This document shows, piece by piece, positions 24,395 to 58,334 of a stretch of 64,000 bases of DNA. Under the pieces are notes generated by a model. It searched no databases, had not been told where the DNA came from, and worked only from the letters and a program-made list of their open reading frames with translations. Location of the stretch: positions 45,088,320 to 45,152,319 of the forward strand of contig NC_134454.1 in assembly GCF_030867145.1 (NCBI RefSeq). Reading direction: 5' to 3'. The position numbers were made by a program, and so were the translations under genes. Numbering within the stretch: position 1 is the stretch's first letter; each line of letters starts with the position of its first letter. Origin of the DNA: Opisthocomus hoazin. Its lineage: Eukaryota; Chordata; Aves; Opisthocomiformes; Opisthocomidae.

Positions 24395-24884
24395 CGCTGC
24401 TCTGGTGAGACCTCACCTGGAGTCCTGCATCCAGCACTGGAGCCCTGAGGGCTGGAACACCTCTGCTATGAGGAAAGGCTGAGACAGTTGGGGCTGTTCA
24501 GCCCGGAAAAGAGAAGGCTCCAGGGGGACCTTATTGTGGCCTTCCAGTACTTAAAGAGGGCTTGTAGGAAAGATGGGGACAAACTTCTAGCAGGGCCTGT
24601 TGCAATAGGACATGGGCTGATGGTTTTAAACTAAAAGAGGGTAGATTTAGACTAGATATCAAGCAGACATTTTTCACAATGAGGGTGGTAAAACACTGGA
24701 ACAGGTTGTCCAGAGAGGTGATAGATGCCCCACCCCTGGAAAGAATCAAGGTTAGGTTGGACAGGGGTCTGAGCAACCTGATACAGTTGAAGATGTCCCT
24801 GCTCATCAGAGAGGGGGTGGAGTAGATGACATTTAAAGGTCCTTTCCAACCCAAACTATTCTATGGTTCTATTCTATGATTCTA
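24394..24884 (+). mobile_element. CR1 3' fragment
   Basis: Begins with CR1-type TGGTGAGACCTCACCTGGAG and ends with the 8-bp CR1 end repeats (CTATTCTATGGTTCTATTCTATGATTCT) at 24856-24883, so the element reads on the plus strand. It belongs to a different CR1 subfamily from its head-to-head neighbour. Confidence 0.9.
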
Positions 24885-25083
24885 GAGCTCAAAAATGACA
24901 TTTAGCTTGGGAGAATGAAAGATGTCAAAGACTCAGATGTCATCTGCTAGACTCTCTGCCTCATGAACTTTGATTTTCATATAATCACATCCTTCTCAAT
25001 TACATATAAAATTATTCTAGCCAAGGGAAAAAAAAAATCATACGTAAGGTTATTAAGTAGAATAAATCCTTATGCTATTGCAG

Positions 25084-26119
25084 TGGGTTGACCTTGCCTG
25101 GCAGCCAGATGTCCACCCAGGTGGTCTCTTGTCCCCCTCAACAGAACAGGGGGGAGAAAGTAGGATGAGAAAGCTGAGATACAGAAGGCAAGTTGCTTAC
25201 CCATTACAATCACGGGCAAGTCAAACTAGACCTAGAGAAAATTAATTTACTGTGCATTAAAAATAAGAGTAGGATGGCGACAAAGAGAAAACCAAAAACC
25301 AAAAATACCTTTCTCCTGCCCCTCTCTTCTTCCCAGGCTCAACTTCACTCCTGTATCTTCTAGCTCCTCCACCCCTCCCCGAACTGTGCAAGGAGCTAGA
25401 AAAAGAGGGTTGTGATCAGTTCATAACACTCTACTTCTGCTGCTCCTCCCTCCTCACACTTTTGCCATGCTCCAGCGTGGAGTCCCTCCCATGGGATACA
25501 GTTCTTCACAAACTGCTCCAGTACAGATCCTTTCCACGGGCTGCTGTCCTTCAGGAACAGAGTGCTCCAGTATGGGTCCCCCATGGGCTGCAGTTCCTAC
25601 CAGGAAACTTGCACCAGCATGGGCTCCTCTCCACAAGCCATGCTTCCTGCCAGTAGACTGCTCCATCATGGGTTCTCCAGTGGTTGCAGCTTCCCTCAGG
25701 ACATGTCCACCTGCTCTGGCATGGGGTCCTCCACAGGCTGCAGGTCGGTATCTGCTCCACCATGGACTTCCATGGGCTGCAGGCAGACAGCCTGCCTACC
25801 ATGGTCTTGTCCATGGGCTGCAGGGGAATTTCTGCTCCGGTGCCTGGGGCACGTCTTCCCTCTCCTTTCTCACTAACCTGGTTGTCTGCAAAGGTTTCTC
25901 TCCCATTCTTCTCATTCCTGTTTCACAGCTGCTGTGTAGTGTTTTGTACCCTTTCTTTAACATGCTTTCCAGAGGCCTCATCAGCTCGGCCGATGGGCTC
26001 AGCCGTGTCCGGCGGTGGGCTAGCTGTGTCCAACACGGGGGCAGCTGCTGGGCTTTTCTCACAGAGGCCACCCCTACAGCCTCCCCACTGCCAACATCTT
26101 GCCGTGTACACCCAATACA
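25084..26119. mobile_element. TG...CA avian interspersed element with internal minisatellite
   Basis: The 1,036-bp segment starts TGGGTTGACCTTG and ends CCCAATACA, and matches my recollection of a high-copy avian dispersed repeat of LTR type. Its centre consists of degenerate tandem units. No 5-bp target duplication is visible (TGCAG before, GCCAT after). Long open frames across it (for example 25467-26129) arise from the repeat structure and are not genes. Confidence 0.65.
25467..25850. repeat. Degenerate minisatellite, about nine 40-50 bp units
   Basis: Units begin near 25467, 25512, 25562, 25611, 25660, 25713, 25755, 25795 and 25835, each following the pattern TGCTCCAGCATGGG...CCATGGGCTGCAG...TTC. 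The units vary in length and sequence, and the last are shorter. Confidence 0.85.
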
Positions 26120-27270
26120 GCCATTTTAAATTCTTGAATCCCAAGAACAACTTCATGCCAAAACTTCTTCTATGGCTGAAACAATTCAGAGGAGGAAATA
26201 TTTGAACTCAGCAACTTTTATTTTCATCAAGAAATTGGAAGGCGGTTAACTCTGAAGACCGGCAGCTCCAGGGATGGTTTTGGGGTTAAGCCACAGGAAC
26301 AGATCACTGTAAATGTGACATGATGGTGCAAGAAAGTCAGGCCCAGGATGCAAGGACCTGGAAGCTCTACAGGTGATTTGCTGCTAAAAGGGCAAATCTG
26401 TTGTCTGCATAAACAGGGAGTTAAGTTTTGAAGAAGCCTTGAAGCACAAGTCTTCAGTGTTCACAGTGAAACCACATTGCATTTTGCATCTCTGATGAGC
26501 TGTGGCACAAATTATTCCCATGAGATGTACCTGGACCTTGAAAATAAGGAACAGACTTAGAAAGGCATAGGACTCCTGCAGTACCAGAGCATCCATGAAA
26601 GAGCCTTCCTTACCTGTTGTCAATTACATTGCAAAGAGAGCACCAGCATGGGGAAGCACCAGCCTTAATCTGGCCCAGTGATTAAAGGCTTATTGCTTCA
26701 GAGCGAAGTATTTATACCCTTATAGCTATGGTAGAGAGCCTAGTAAAAAGTGGATTCAGTTGTTGCCCCACCTTGCCAGAGCCTGCTGTCTCACTGCCAT
26801 CCCAAAGAGGATTTCAGCTGGTTGGCTAGGTGACTTCTTCACCCGACTGCACCATTTTCTCTGGTTGTTATTCTGCAACTTTACCCTGCCTAGTAGCCAT
26901 ACAAGATTAATGACTAATTCTGGTAAGAAAAACAAAAGAACACAAACGAAAACAAACCTTGAAATTGTATTAGTTATTTCTAAGATGTTTGCTGGTTAAA
27001 TGATGATACCTGCTTTTACATAAACTATCTACAGAATTCAAATTTCTGTCTTCAGCAGCAGAGTGTGTACTTTGTTCTTCATTGACAAGCGGACAAAGTC
27101 ATCAGTGTCACTTATCTTTGCCATTTACAACCTATGTTGAGTGAAAAAAAAGGTTTTTACTCCACAGAGCATCTCAGCACAAAGCATGAAGTAAAAAATG
27201 GTTTCCAGGGATATGACCATGTATGTCACAGTTTGTCTGCAGTGCGATCTTCAGCACTTTCCTTCCTTCC

Positions 27271-28585
27271 ACAGAATCACAGAATAGTAGGGGTTGGAAG
27301 GGACCTCTGTGGGTCATCTAGTCCAACCCCCCCGCCGAAGCAGGGTCACCTACAGTAGGCTGCACAGGACCTTGTCCAGGCGGGTCTTGAATATCTCCAG
27401 AGAAGGAGACTCCACAACCTCCCTGGGCAGCCTGTTCCAGTGCTCCGTCACCCTCAGAGGGAAGAAGTTCCTCCTCATGTTCAGACGGAACTTCCTGTGC
27501 CTCAGTTTGTGCCCATTGCCCCTTGTCCTGTCACTGGGCATTGCTGAAAAGAGCTTGGCCCCATCCTCCTGACACCCACCCTTCAGATATTTGTAGGCAT
27601 TTATAAGGTCCCCTCGCAGCCTTCTCTTCTTCAGGCTGAACAAGCCCAGTTCCCTCAACCTCTCCTCGTAGGGGAGATGCTCCAGTCCCCTCACCATCCT
27701 TGTAGCCCTCCGCTGGACTCTCTCCAGTAGCTCTTCATCCTTCTTGAACTGGGGAGCCCAGAACTGGACACAGTACTCCAGATGAGGCCTCACAAGGGCA
27801 GTGTAGAGGGGAAGGAGAACCTCCCTTGTCCTGCTGGCCACACTCTTCTTGATGCACCCCAGGATCCCATTGGCCTTCTTGGCAGCCAGGGCACACTGCT
27901 GGCTCATAGTTAACCTGTCGTCCACCAGGACACCCAGGTCCCTCTCCGCAGAGCTGCTCTCCAGCAGGTCCACCCCAAGCCTGTAGTGGTGCATGAGGTT
28001 GTTCCTCCCCAGGTGCAGGACCCTGCACTTGCCCTTGTTGAACCTCATCAGGTTCCTCTCTGCCCAGCTCTCCAGCCTATCCAGGTCACGCTGAATGGCA
28101 GCACAGCCTTCTGGTGTATCTACCACACCTCCCAGTTTGGTGTCGTCAGCAAACTTGCTGAGGGTACATTCTAACTCTTCATCCAGGTCGTTGATGAAGA
28201 AGTTAAACAAGACTGGGCCCAGTACTGACCCCTGAGGGACACCACTTGTCACCAGCCTCCAACTAGACTCAGCGCCGCTGATGACAACCCTCTGAGTTCT
28301 GCCATTCAGCCAGTTCTCTATCCACTTCACTGACCACTCATCCAGCCCACACTTCCTCAGCTTCCCCAGGAGGATATCATGGGAGACTGTGTCGAAAGCC
28401 TTGCTGAAGTCCAGGTAGACAACATCCACGGCTCTCCCTTCGTCTACCCAGCCAGTCATGTCATCATAGAAAGCTATCAGATTGGTCAGGCATGATTTCC
28501 CCTTGGTGAATCCATGCTGACTACTCCTGATAACCTTCTTTTCTTCCACTTGCTTCATGATGGCCTCCAGGATAAGCTGCTCCAT
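27271..28585 (-). mobile_element. Young CR1, 5'-truncated (1.3 kb)
   Basis: The 3' end is at 27271 (ACAGAATCACAGAATAG) and the element is truncated at 28585, where similarity to the copy at 47739 stops. It carries an open reverse-transcriptase frame and is nearly identical to the second copy, indicating recent insertion. Confidence 0.95.
27350..28585 (-). pseudogene. CR1 ORF2 reverse transcriptase, 5'-truncated but open
   Basis: About 411 residues open without stop or frameshift to a natural stop at 27350. Reverse transcriptase motifs are visible in order: [35 protein letters not shown] (catalytic Asp), [15 protein letters not shown], and FADDTKL with the catalytic pair. The endonuclease domain and the N-terminal RT part are absent, so the copy cannot move on its own. 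The open frame indicates youth. Confidence 0.9.
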
Positions 28586-31500
28586 ACATGACTGTATTCT
28601 ATAAAAGTCTCAAGCAATTCAGATCTCCTTTTTCACACTTTCAGATACCTGTAAGAGTATGATTAGTTGGTAATATTTAGTATTAATTTTAGGTAGTTTT
28701 AATTTTGTAATCCGCAAGAATGTTATTTATAGGACTGAAAATTCAGAATTTGGAGCACATATGATGTTAATTTCAGCCATTTGTTTGCATAATTTGTGTT
28801 TTAAATATGAGAAATTCCATGGGTTAAACTAATTCTGTGGATGCCAAAATGCTATGAATCTCCTCCTATGTACACTGCTAGCCTTGTAATATCAAGTCAA
28901 AGACAAGGATAATGATGTTTGGATTTACAGCAGTGGAAAGTATTGCCTGTCCTAGGCAGTAATTTTCTGTTTATTATATATTATGAGCATCCTCTTGGTT
29001 AGTCTTGCTTTCTTCTGGAATGGACTCTTATTCTCAGTTCATGATTACTAGACACTGCATCCTTTTCTCCTCACCCCACCATCAGAAATTCTGAATCAGA
29101 GTAGTTAGATTTTCCACCTCACTTTTTCAGAAGACAGCACAACTCCACTTTTTAATTTTATTCTGTCAGCCAGCTTCTGAGTAGACAATACACTGACCCT
29201 CACTAACAATAGAAGGGAATTTTGTGTCAGGCAAAATGAACATCTTTTAAGGCAGAAAATTGAGAATCAGTGAACAAAGATGGGTATTAACGAGGATTCC
29301 AAGCAAGATACAGTTTCAACCCATAATAAAGTGTGTGGTAATGTAGCAAAAAATAACTTATTTTATGCTTCTGCTATTAGTGTTCATTTATTTTGTTGTT
29401 CTTACAGCTTAAAAGGTTATTTTTTTTTTTAATTCATTAAATTCATGAGAGTTTAAATCAGACTTCTGCTTCTGTTCAGTTAAAAATGGCTAGGAGTTAG
29501 TAAACAGTGTTGTAAAATCAAACTAATTAGAACTTTTATGAAAAACATGACCACCAGTGTTCCCGGTGCACAACTGCAGTTGTAAAAAGATAAACATCTC
29601 TGTGAAGAAAATTTAAGAAGTCATCCCACAGTCCAGTGCAAAGGTGAGTATATACCATGTGTAGCCAGTTAGTGCAACAGGACTAAAAACCATCAGCTCA
29701 AAATCCAGTTGAGTGAAATGTGCAAGGATCTTACCTTCCTTTCTCATACTTCAAGGACTAGCTGCCCTGTCACTGGGCAATCAATCTTCCATATAAATGT
29801 AAGAAAAAACCCCTCAGCCCTCCTCTCTTCCAAAGTAGTGACTGTTCACATGAAATCACTTTCATCAACATGAATATGCATTTAAAGTAGTGTAAAGTTG
29901 TGTTGACTAATTTATTAACAAAAATATGTCTCTCAAATATCAGGTCTGGGTGCAACATTCTTCAGAAGTAACAAAAGAAGTTTGCTCAAATCAAAGTAAA
30001 TGTCCACATGTCCATGCTCATTACCAAAATCAGCTTTGAACAGATCAGTCTTTAGTGCAGACACCTGTGAAAATGTGGCACGAAAATGCATCAACATGTT
30101 CAAAGAAGGACTTGTAAAATTACGTCAGACTCCACTGAATACAAGCAGATTTAAGGATTAATTGCACAGGGGTGGGGTAAGTGGAACCAGCGCCAAAGCA
30201 TGCAGCTTTTTAAACTGTCAGGCTACAAACCCATTCACACAAACTGTGTACAAGTGAAGTTATGCAAATCATAACTGATTTCAGGAAAATAATGTGCAGA
30301 AATCTGTAATTCACATCCAAGCAGAACGGGGAAATCTGAAGTAGACGCCACCTTGCTTACACTGCTGAGACCCTAGCTGCCTTCTGTTGTGCATACACAG
30401 CTGTGTATTGTGCATATGCAGCTCTGCACTCTGAATTTGGAAGAGGAATCAAGAACTCACAAGGCAGTAAACTATTAAAACAGGACAAGCAGAGCCTGGG
30501 AGAAAAAAAAAAGCTTAGTAACCTGGTAACTTTCCCAGGCTGCCAATCGTGAAATGAATCTAATTGGTAAGGTACTGATATTGGCAGAGAAAAGAGTTAA
30601 GTGATGTAATACACCAAGGCAGGAATGTACTGAAAAAGAAACTGGGGTTAGATTGAAATAAATGCTTTTAAGTGTGCAAAAAAAGTGAAAATCTTTTATT
30701 ATCCAGTGGTCAAGGATGAAAGAACATACCTATCTTTTCCTTGACCTATTCTTACTTCTCCTTTTAGACCTTAATGATCTTAAATTGTGGCAGCCCAATC
30801 TGCTCCAAAATATCCTTACTAAAGCTTATCCTTTCTGAAAAGCAATGGAGTCCACTTGTCATGAGCAGCAAAACTGCTCACAGTCTGAATATTTAAAAAA
30901 TTACTAACTTCAAAATACAGAACTCATTGAGGAGAAAGAGAGAAGCTATTTTTCCCCCAAAAATATAACCTATTCATATGCACAAGGAGGAACCTGATGG
31001 ATGTGAAAACAGAGTACAGTAGTACCAAAGCTGCAGCTCCGGGTAGGACTCCTAGCCCCACCCTCCTCTATCTGTGGGACATTACTGTCTTCAAAACACT
31101 AACATTTGAGCTACTTGTAAACGACCTCCTAAGTAACCAGCTTTCAGGGGCAGTTTCATTACTGCAGTAACAGAGAACAAAAATATCTTTGTTTTTATAA
31201 GGCTCCTTCCTCCATTAAGAGAAAAGAGATGCTACAAAACTTCAGGCTGGTTTATCAGCTGTAATGCAGAACAGGTTCAGGCATTAGTCATAAAATGTTA
31301 GTGTATCTAACTACAATTTAACGTAGCCAGCTCACACAAATTAATATCTGCTTTTTGGATGTGATACTCTTGGCTAAAGCAAAGTCTTAGACTCTCCCTA
31401 ATCAGCAGATGTACACAATATAAATCTTCACTGGGACGAGTCTCTCAGGCAACAGGTTCCAACAAACAGGACATTAAACTAAGGGAACCAAAGAGGCTCA

Positions 31501-32714
31501 GGTATTCATCCCAACTGCATGCTGGCATGCTCCAAGATCTTCACTATACATCTAATGAGCTTGGTGCCAAAAAATGCATTTTGGGGTATCCATACAACAC
31601 TTTCCCCTCTATTATCAGAAAGAGGTATGAATACAGAAAATCTGTTCAATATTGGAAGTCTGCCTTAGTAATTAAACAACATAAAACAATTAAGGCTTCA
31701 TGCATTAATCATAACTTAAATGACTTAAAAAAAATCTGCAGCATTGTGATGTTACCTGCTCTGCTCACCACCTCCAATTTCGACCAATTTTGCTTTTCTA
31801 TCATCACTAAAGTGTGCTTAACTGAATTTCACTAATTCAAAGCAGACAAATGTATCATCTAAACACTGCCACATGCTTCTGCTGTTCCCCACTGCTGAAA
31901 TACTGTCTGCTCTGGAAATAGAGACTCCTTCACAGCCTTGCAAAATGCCCTGGAGAGGAGTTTTTCTGTGTTTCGTAAAATACAATTTAAGCGCTATGCT
32001 TTACGTTAGCCGAGTTCCATCTTATCAGCATTTATACATACTTAGAAAAAAAGCATAGAGATTTGGCATTGCAAGCAAACTTCTAACATAGAACAAATAT
32101 TATACCAGCATATATGGCTCAGCATTAAAATAATAAATCCTATTTAATTAGAAAACTGAAGAAACTGCTTCTTCACAACCTGAAATCACATCACCACATT
32201 TTGCTCATGCGAACAAAGTTTACAGTCATAAGTTGCACATAAAGGGTTTATTTTAAATGTTTTAAGGATAGAGTTACATCATAATTATAAAAATTACTTA
32301 CAGAATTAAGTAACAGATTTAAAGTGTTTATACTTCTAAATGCAGAGAACAGGGAACTGTCTACATTGTTCAAAATAAAATAAAATAATAAAACCAAGCT
32401 CTAAAAATGAAGTCATTACCTAATTTTAAAATGTGAACACGAAGACCTTTGAACTATACACATACCAAGAACCATCCAAATTGCACTAATGATGTAAAAT
32501 ACAAAAAGTACAGCATTTTCAAGGAACCAGAAACTGTTTTTACCGTAATTCTTTTCCCCACAGCAACTAGTCAATTCTATCTGAAGATAAAGCCTCTGTT
32601 TTCAGTAATACACTTAAAGGCGGCTTCTACCTGTTGCAATAAAAAGGGTTTTCCCCATAGTCTACTCCAACATAGTTTAGGGTTTGGCACTCAAAAGAAA
32701 GAAGAAAAATGTAG
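28586..32714. other. Intergenic between the young CR1 and the SPIN1 3' end
   Basis: AT-rich, no recognisable feature apart from a 16-bp palindrome (ATACACAGCTGTGTAT, 30393-30408). The SPIN1 transcript could extend into the right edge if a more distal poly(A) site is used. Confidence 0.55.
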
Positions 32715-35700
32715 TGTTTTGCTGATAACTGCAATTTTATTTTTTCTTTAACAGAATACATGGTCCCTTCAAATGCTGTATGACACATACAACTGGAAAA
32801 TTACCTTCCGTTGGCACTATGCTCGTCTCACCGGTGCATTTAATCCTACTAACAACCATTAAAACAGCACAATAAGCAAATTCACAAAAAACTGAACACA
32901 AAATAAAAACAGAACAAAACAAAAAACCTAAACATTTTAACATGCAACTTTAGTTTGTTACATTGAACGTTCTAACCCTTTAAGCATGCAAAAAAGGATG
33001 GTCTGCATTTAAGTGTTTTTTTTTTCCTTTTAAAAAGTTTTACATGGCAGCCTGACGTCACACGCACACACACACAATATACAACAATACTACAGCAGGT
33101 AAATGTGAAAGGCGAATAACTTTTATACAAAGATCCATGGCTTGTGCCATCACAAGCCCTATGTGATTTTGGAAAGTAATGTTGAACCCCTATAACAAGG
33201 AACCAACATTTAGTTACCAGGGTAACGCAAGCACTGCATGCAGATCTGAAACATGAGCCTAAAACAAAGCCCAAAGCAGATGGGCAGGGAGTGGAAATAG
33301 TCTCAAGCCTCAAAAAGGTGGTTTAAGCTATCAGAAAAAGAAAAAAAACAAAAAAAAAACACCCCAAAAAAAGTAAAAGAGGAAAAAAAAAGATGAAATG
33401 AAATACCCACACAACAGACAATGGGGCCATCTAAAAACAACCATAAAATTTACGGTTCATAGATTATAGTCTAATTGGCAGAACAGGTGGTATATTCAAG
33501 AGGCTTGCAGAAAACCCACAAATGCAAGCCTAATGCTAAAAATGTTCCAGTAGGCCTAAACCTCCGACATTTCAAAACAAACCTTGTATTCCTCAGATAT
33601 ATAGCCCAAAGTTCAGTGTACTAGGTTATTCATGTATCTTGTGTATAGTCAATACACTCACTCACTCTTGTGCCACAAATATCAACTTGGGCTCATGGAG
33701 CCAGGCTCAGCTTTGAGATTTACATGCAGGACTCTTAAGAGTCAATAGAAAACACATAACAGATCTGCAGGATGAAAACACTGGGTTGCAAATCTGCTCA
33801 CTTTGTTCAAAACACAAGGAACATTTACTGACTCGGGTACTTAGTGCTTAAGGACTGCATTGAGAAGCTATTCACTGAAAGACAACAGCCTGCCTTTGGT
33901 TGCCCATGATGAAATACTGGACACAATGCAATATAGTAGCAATGGACAAAGAATTAAGGTATCATATTTATATGGAGAGTATTTATTACCATTCAACAGC
34001 ATAATGAGGCACGAGCCTTAAGGCTAAAATATGAAATCAGGCAAAAAAATGGACAGAAAGGGGCTTAAACCACCGAGTCTTCAGTATCAAGAATACCCAC
34101 AACAGAGGTCGTCTGGACCTCTGATCTCTGACTAACAGCACCTCTCCTGCATCCTTCCACTAACGGCGTAAGGTTGGATACCAGAGTATTTGTTCCTTCC
34201 ATCAACAGCGTTGACTGTCTTCACACACTGCATTTCTGTGAAGCAGTTTTTTGAAACTTGCAGACCTCTGCCTTAATGTAACATGACGATTTTGTTGCTG
34301 TGCTGATCGTTGTTGCAATTCTGATACTTTTAAAAGCTGCCACACTTAAACTCTAATCTTCATTTACAACTACCTTGCAAGATTAAAACCGTGAAAGGAT
34401 TTTGCTATTGTGGGCTGCTATTTACATCCACAATCTAATGCAGATGACTGAACCACTGAGACTGCCTATAGCTTCCATTAGATAGTACACCACTGGCATG
34501 CAGAACTCTAGTGTTCATAGAATGAAATTCACGTTAACAGCGTACCTCAAAGCAAGTACAATGTACACCACAAAAGGCAACAACAGGTTGAAGCTGTAGA
34601 TTTGTCCAGACACTCCTTATGTGGAAAAGCCAGAAAAAGAATAAATTGGGAAGACGCCTTCTTGAACCAAAATGGTTAAAACCAAATCAAACCAAAGGAA
34701 CGCAACAGACTGAGCAGAAGGCAACAAATGCTTCTCCCTCTCTAAAACAAGTCTTCAATGTAAAAGGACACCCCCTCCCACCCCCCGGCATGAGATTGTA
34801 TTTACCATGTAAAATATTAACTACCATTAGGCTTCTAAGTCCACACACAAACATTCAGGTTGCTAGGTTTTCACATTAAATGAGAGACTACCGATTGCCA
34901 ATGCGTAGTCTAAAGTCTTCTGAAGTAGCATATATACTGTTAAAGTTGTGGCACCAAGCACTTGGGTTTTGCTAAGAAGTGTGTATAACAAACAAAGAAA
35001 GAAGTACAACAATTAGGATTGAAGGCAGCCTTGTTGCATGTATTTTACTGGTTCCTACAACTTGTAAATATGGGCCATTAACCTGCATTTTCTAATTAAC
35101 TGGTTATACAGATTAAATATATTTTTATAGTTTAAAGCCTTTTCACTGAAAGGTGCATAAGTCAAACACTTGATGTCCTATTGCCCTGTGACTAGTAAAA
35201 ATGCACACGTATTTCCACGTACTGCAAGTTCTTAAAAAGCTAAATTTAAAATAAAGTGTAGAAACACAGCAGATTGATGTTACTTGGGTTAGGCACTCCT
35301 CAATGCTGCACAAACTGTTTAAACCTTTCAGAAAAGTTACCTCTGTCCCAACCCTGAAAACAAGGACTGCCAGTAGCCAAGAAATTAAATTTAATGTTAC
35401 AAAAGAAGGCATATCAAAATATCAAACTACACTTGCATGTGGCAGTTAAACAAGTGAGTGCAAGGTTGAAGAAAATGTTAAAATCTATGAAAAAAATTAG
35501 ATTAATGATTAAAATACTAGATCAACTTTACACAGCTTGAATTTGCAGCTGTTCTTTGCTTTTAACTCCCTCCTGCCCAAATATATTGACTTCCTTCAAG
35601 AAAAGGAGTTCCCTTACACAAAATGTGTCACGTTTATGTTATTCAGAACAAAACAGTTTTGCTGGCAGAGATTGTGGGTTCGCAGCGACATTTAAGCTTT

Positions 35701-35787
35701 CATTAAACTGGAAAGCAGTCAAGTCTTTGTGTCTACAAATTGTACATTTAATAGTTCCACAAATTTGGCAAAAGTTCACGAAGATGT
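32715..35787 (-). other. SPIN1: SPIN1 3' UTR (inferred extent)
   Basis: SPIN1 transcripts are known for a long 3' UTR. On the minus strand AATAAA occurs at 32741-32736, followed by a U-rich run (TTTTTCTTCTTTCTTTT), which makes a good distal poly(A) site; a proximal AATAAA is at 33987-33982. The stretch has no repeats that I recognise, unlike its flanks. It contains a Pumilio-type site (TGTAAATA on minus, 34426-34419), a (CA) run near 33063-33077 and a hairpin at 33136-33163. The 3' end needs transcript evidence. Confidence 0.5.
33136..33163 (-). repeat. Hairpin in the SPIN1 3' UTR
   Basis: Arms GGCTTGTG and CACAAGCC (33139-33146 / 33151-33158) with a 4-nt loop; CAT/ATG pairing can extend it past a 2-nt bulge. 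It would be present in the long SPIN1 mRNA. Confidence 0.7.
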
Positions 35788-58330
<22,543 letters not shown>

Positions 58331-58334
58331 TCAT

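Noticed and set aside
25467-26129. 220-codon open frame and overlapping frames on both strands
   Set aside because: They run through the degenerate minisatellite of a mobile element; the repetitive composition explains the lack of stops.
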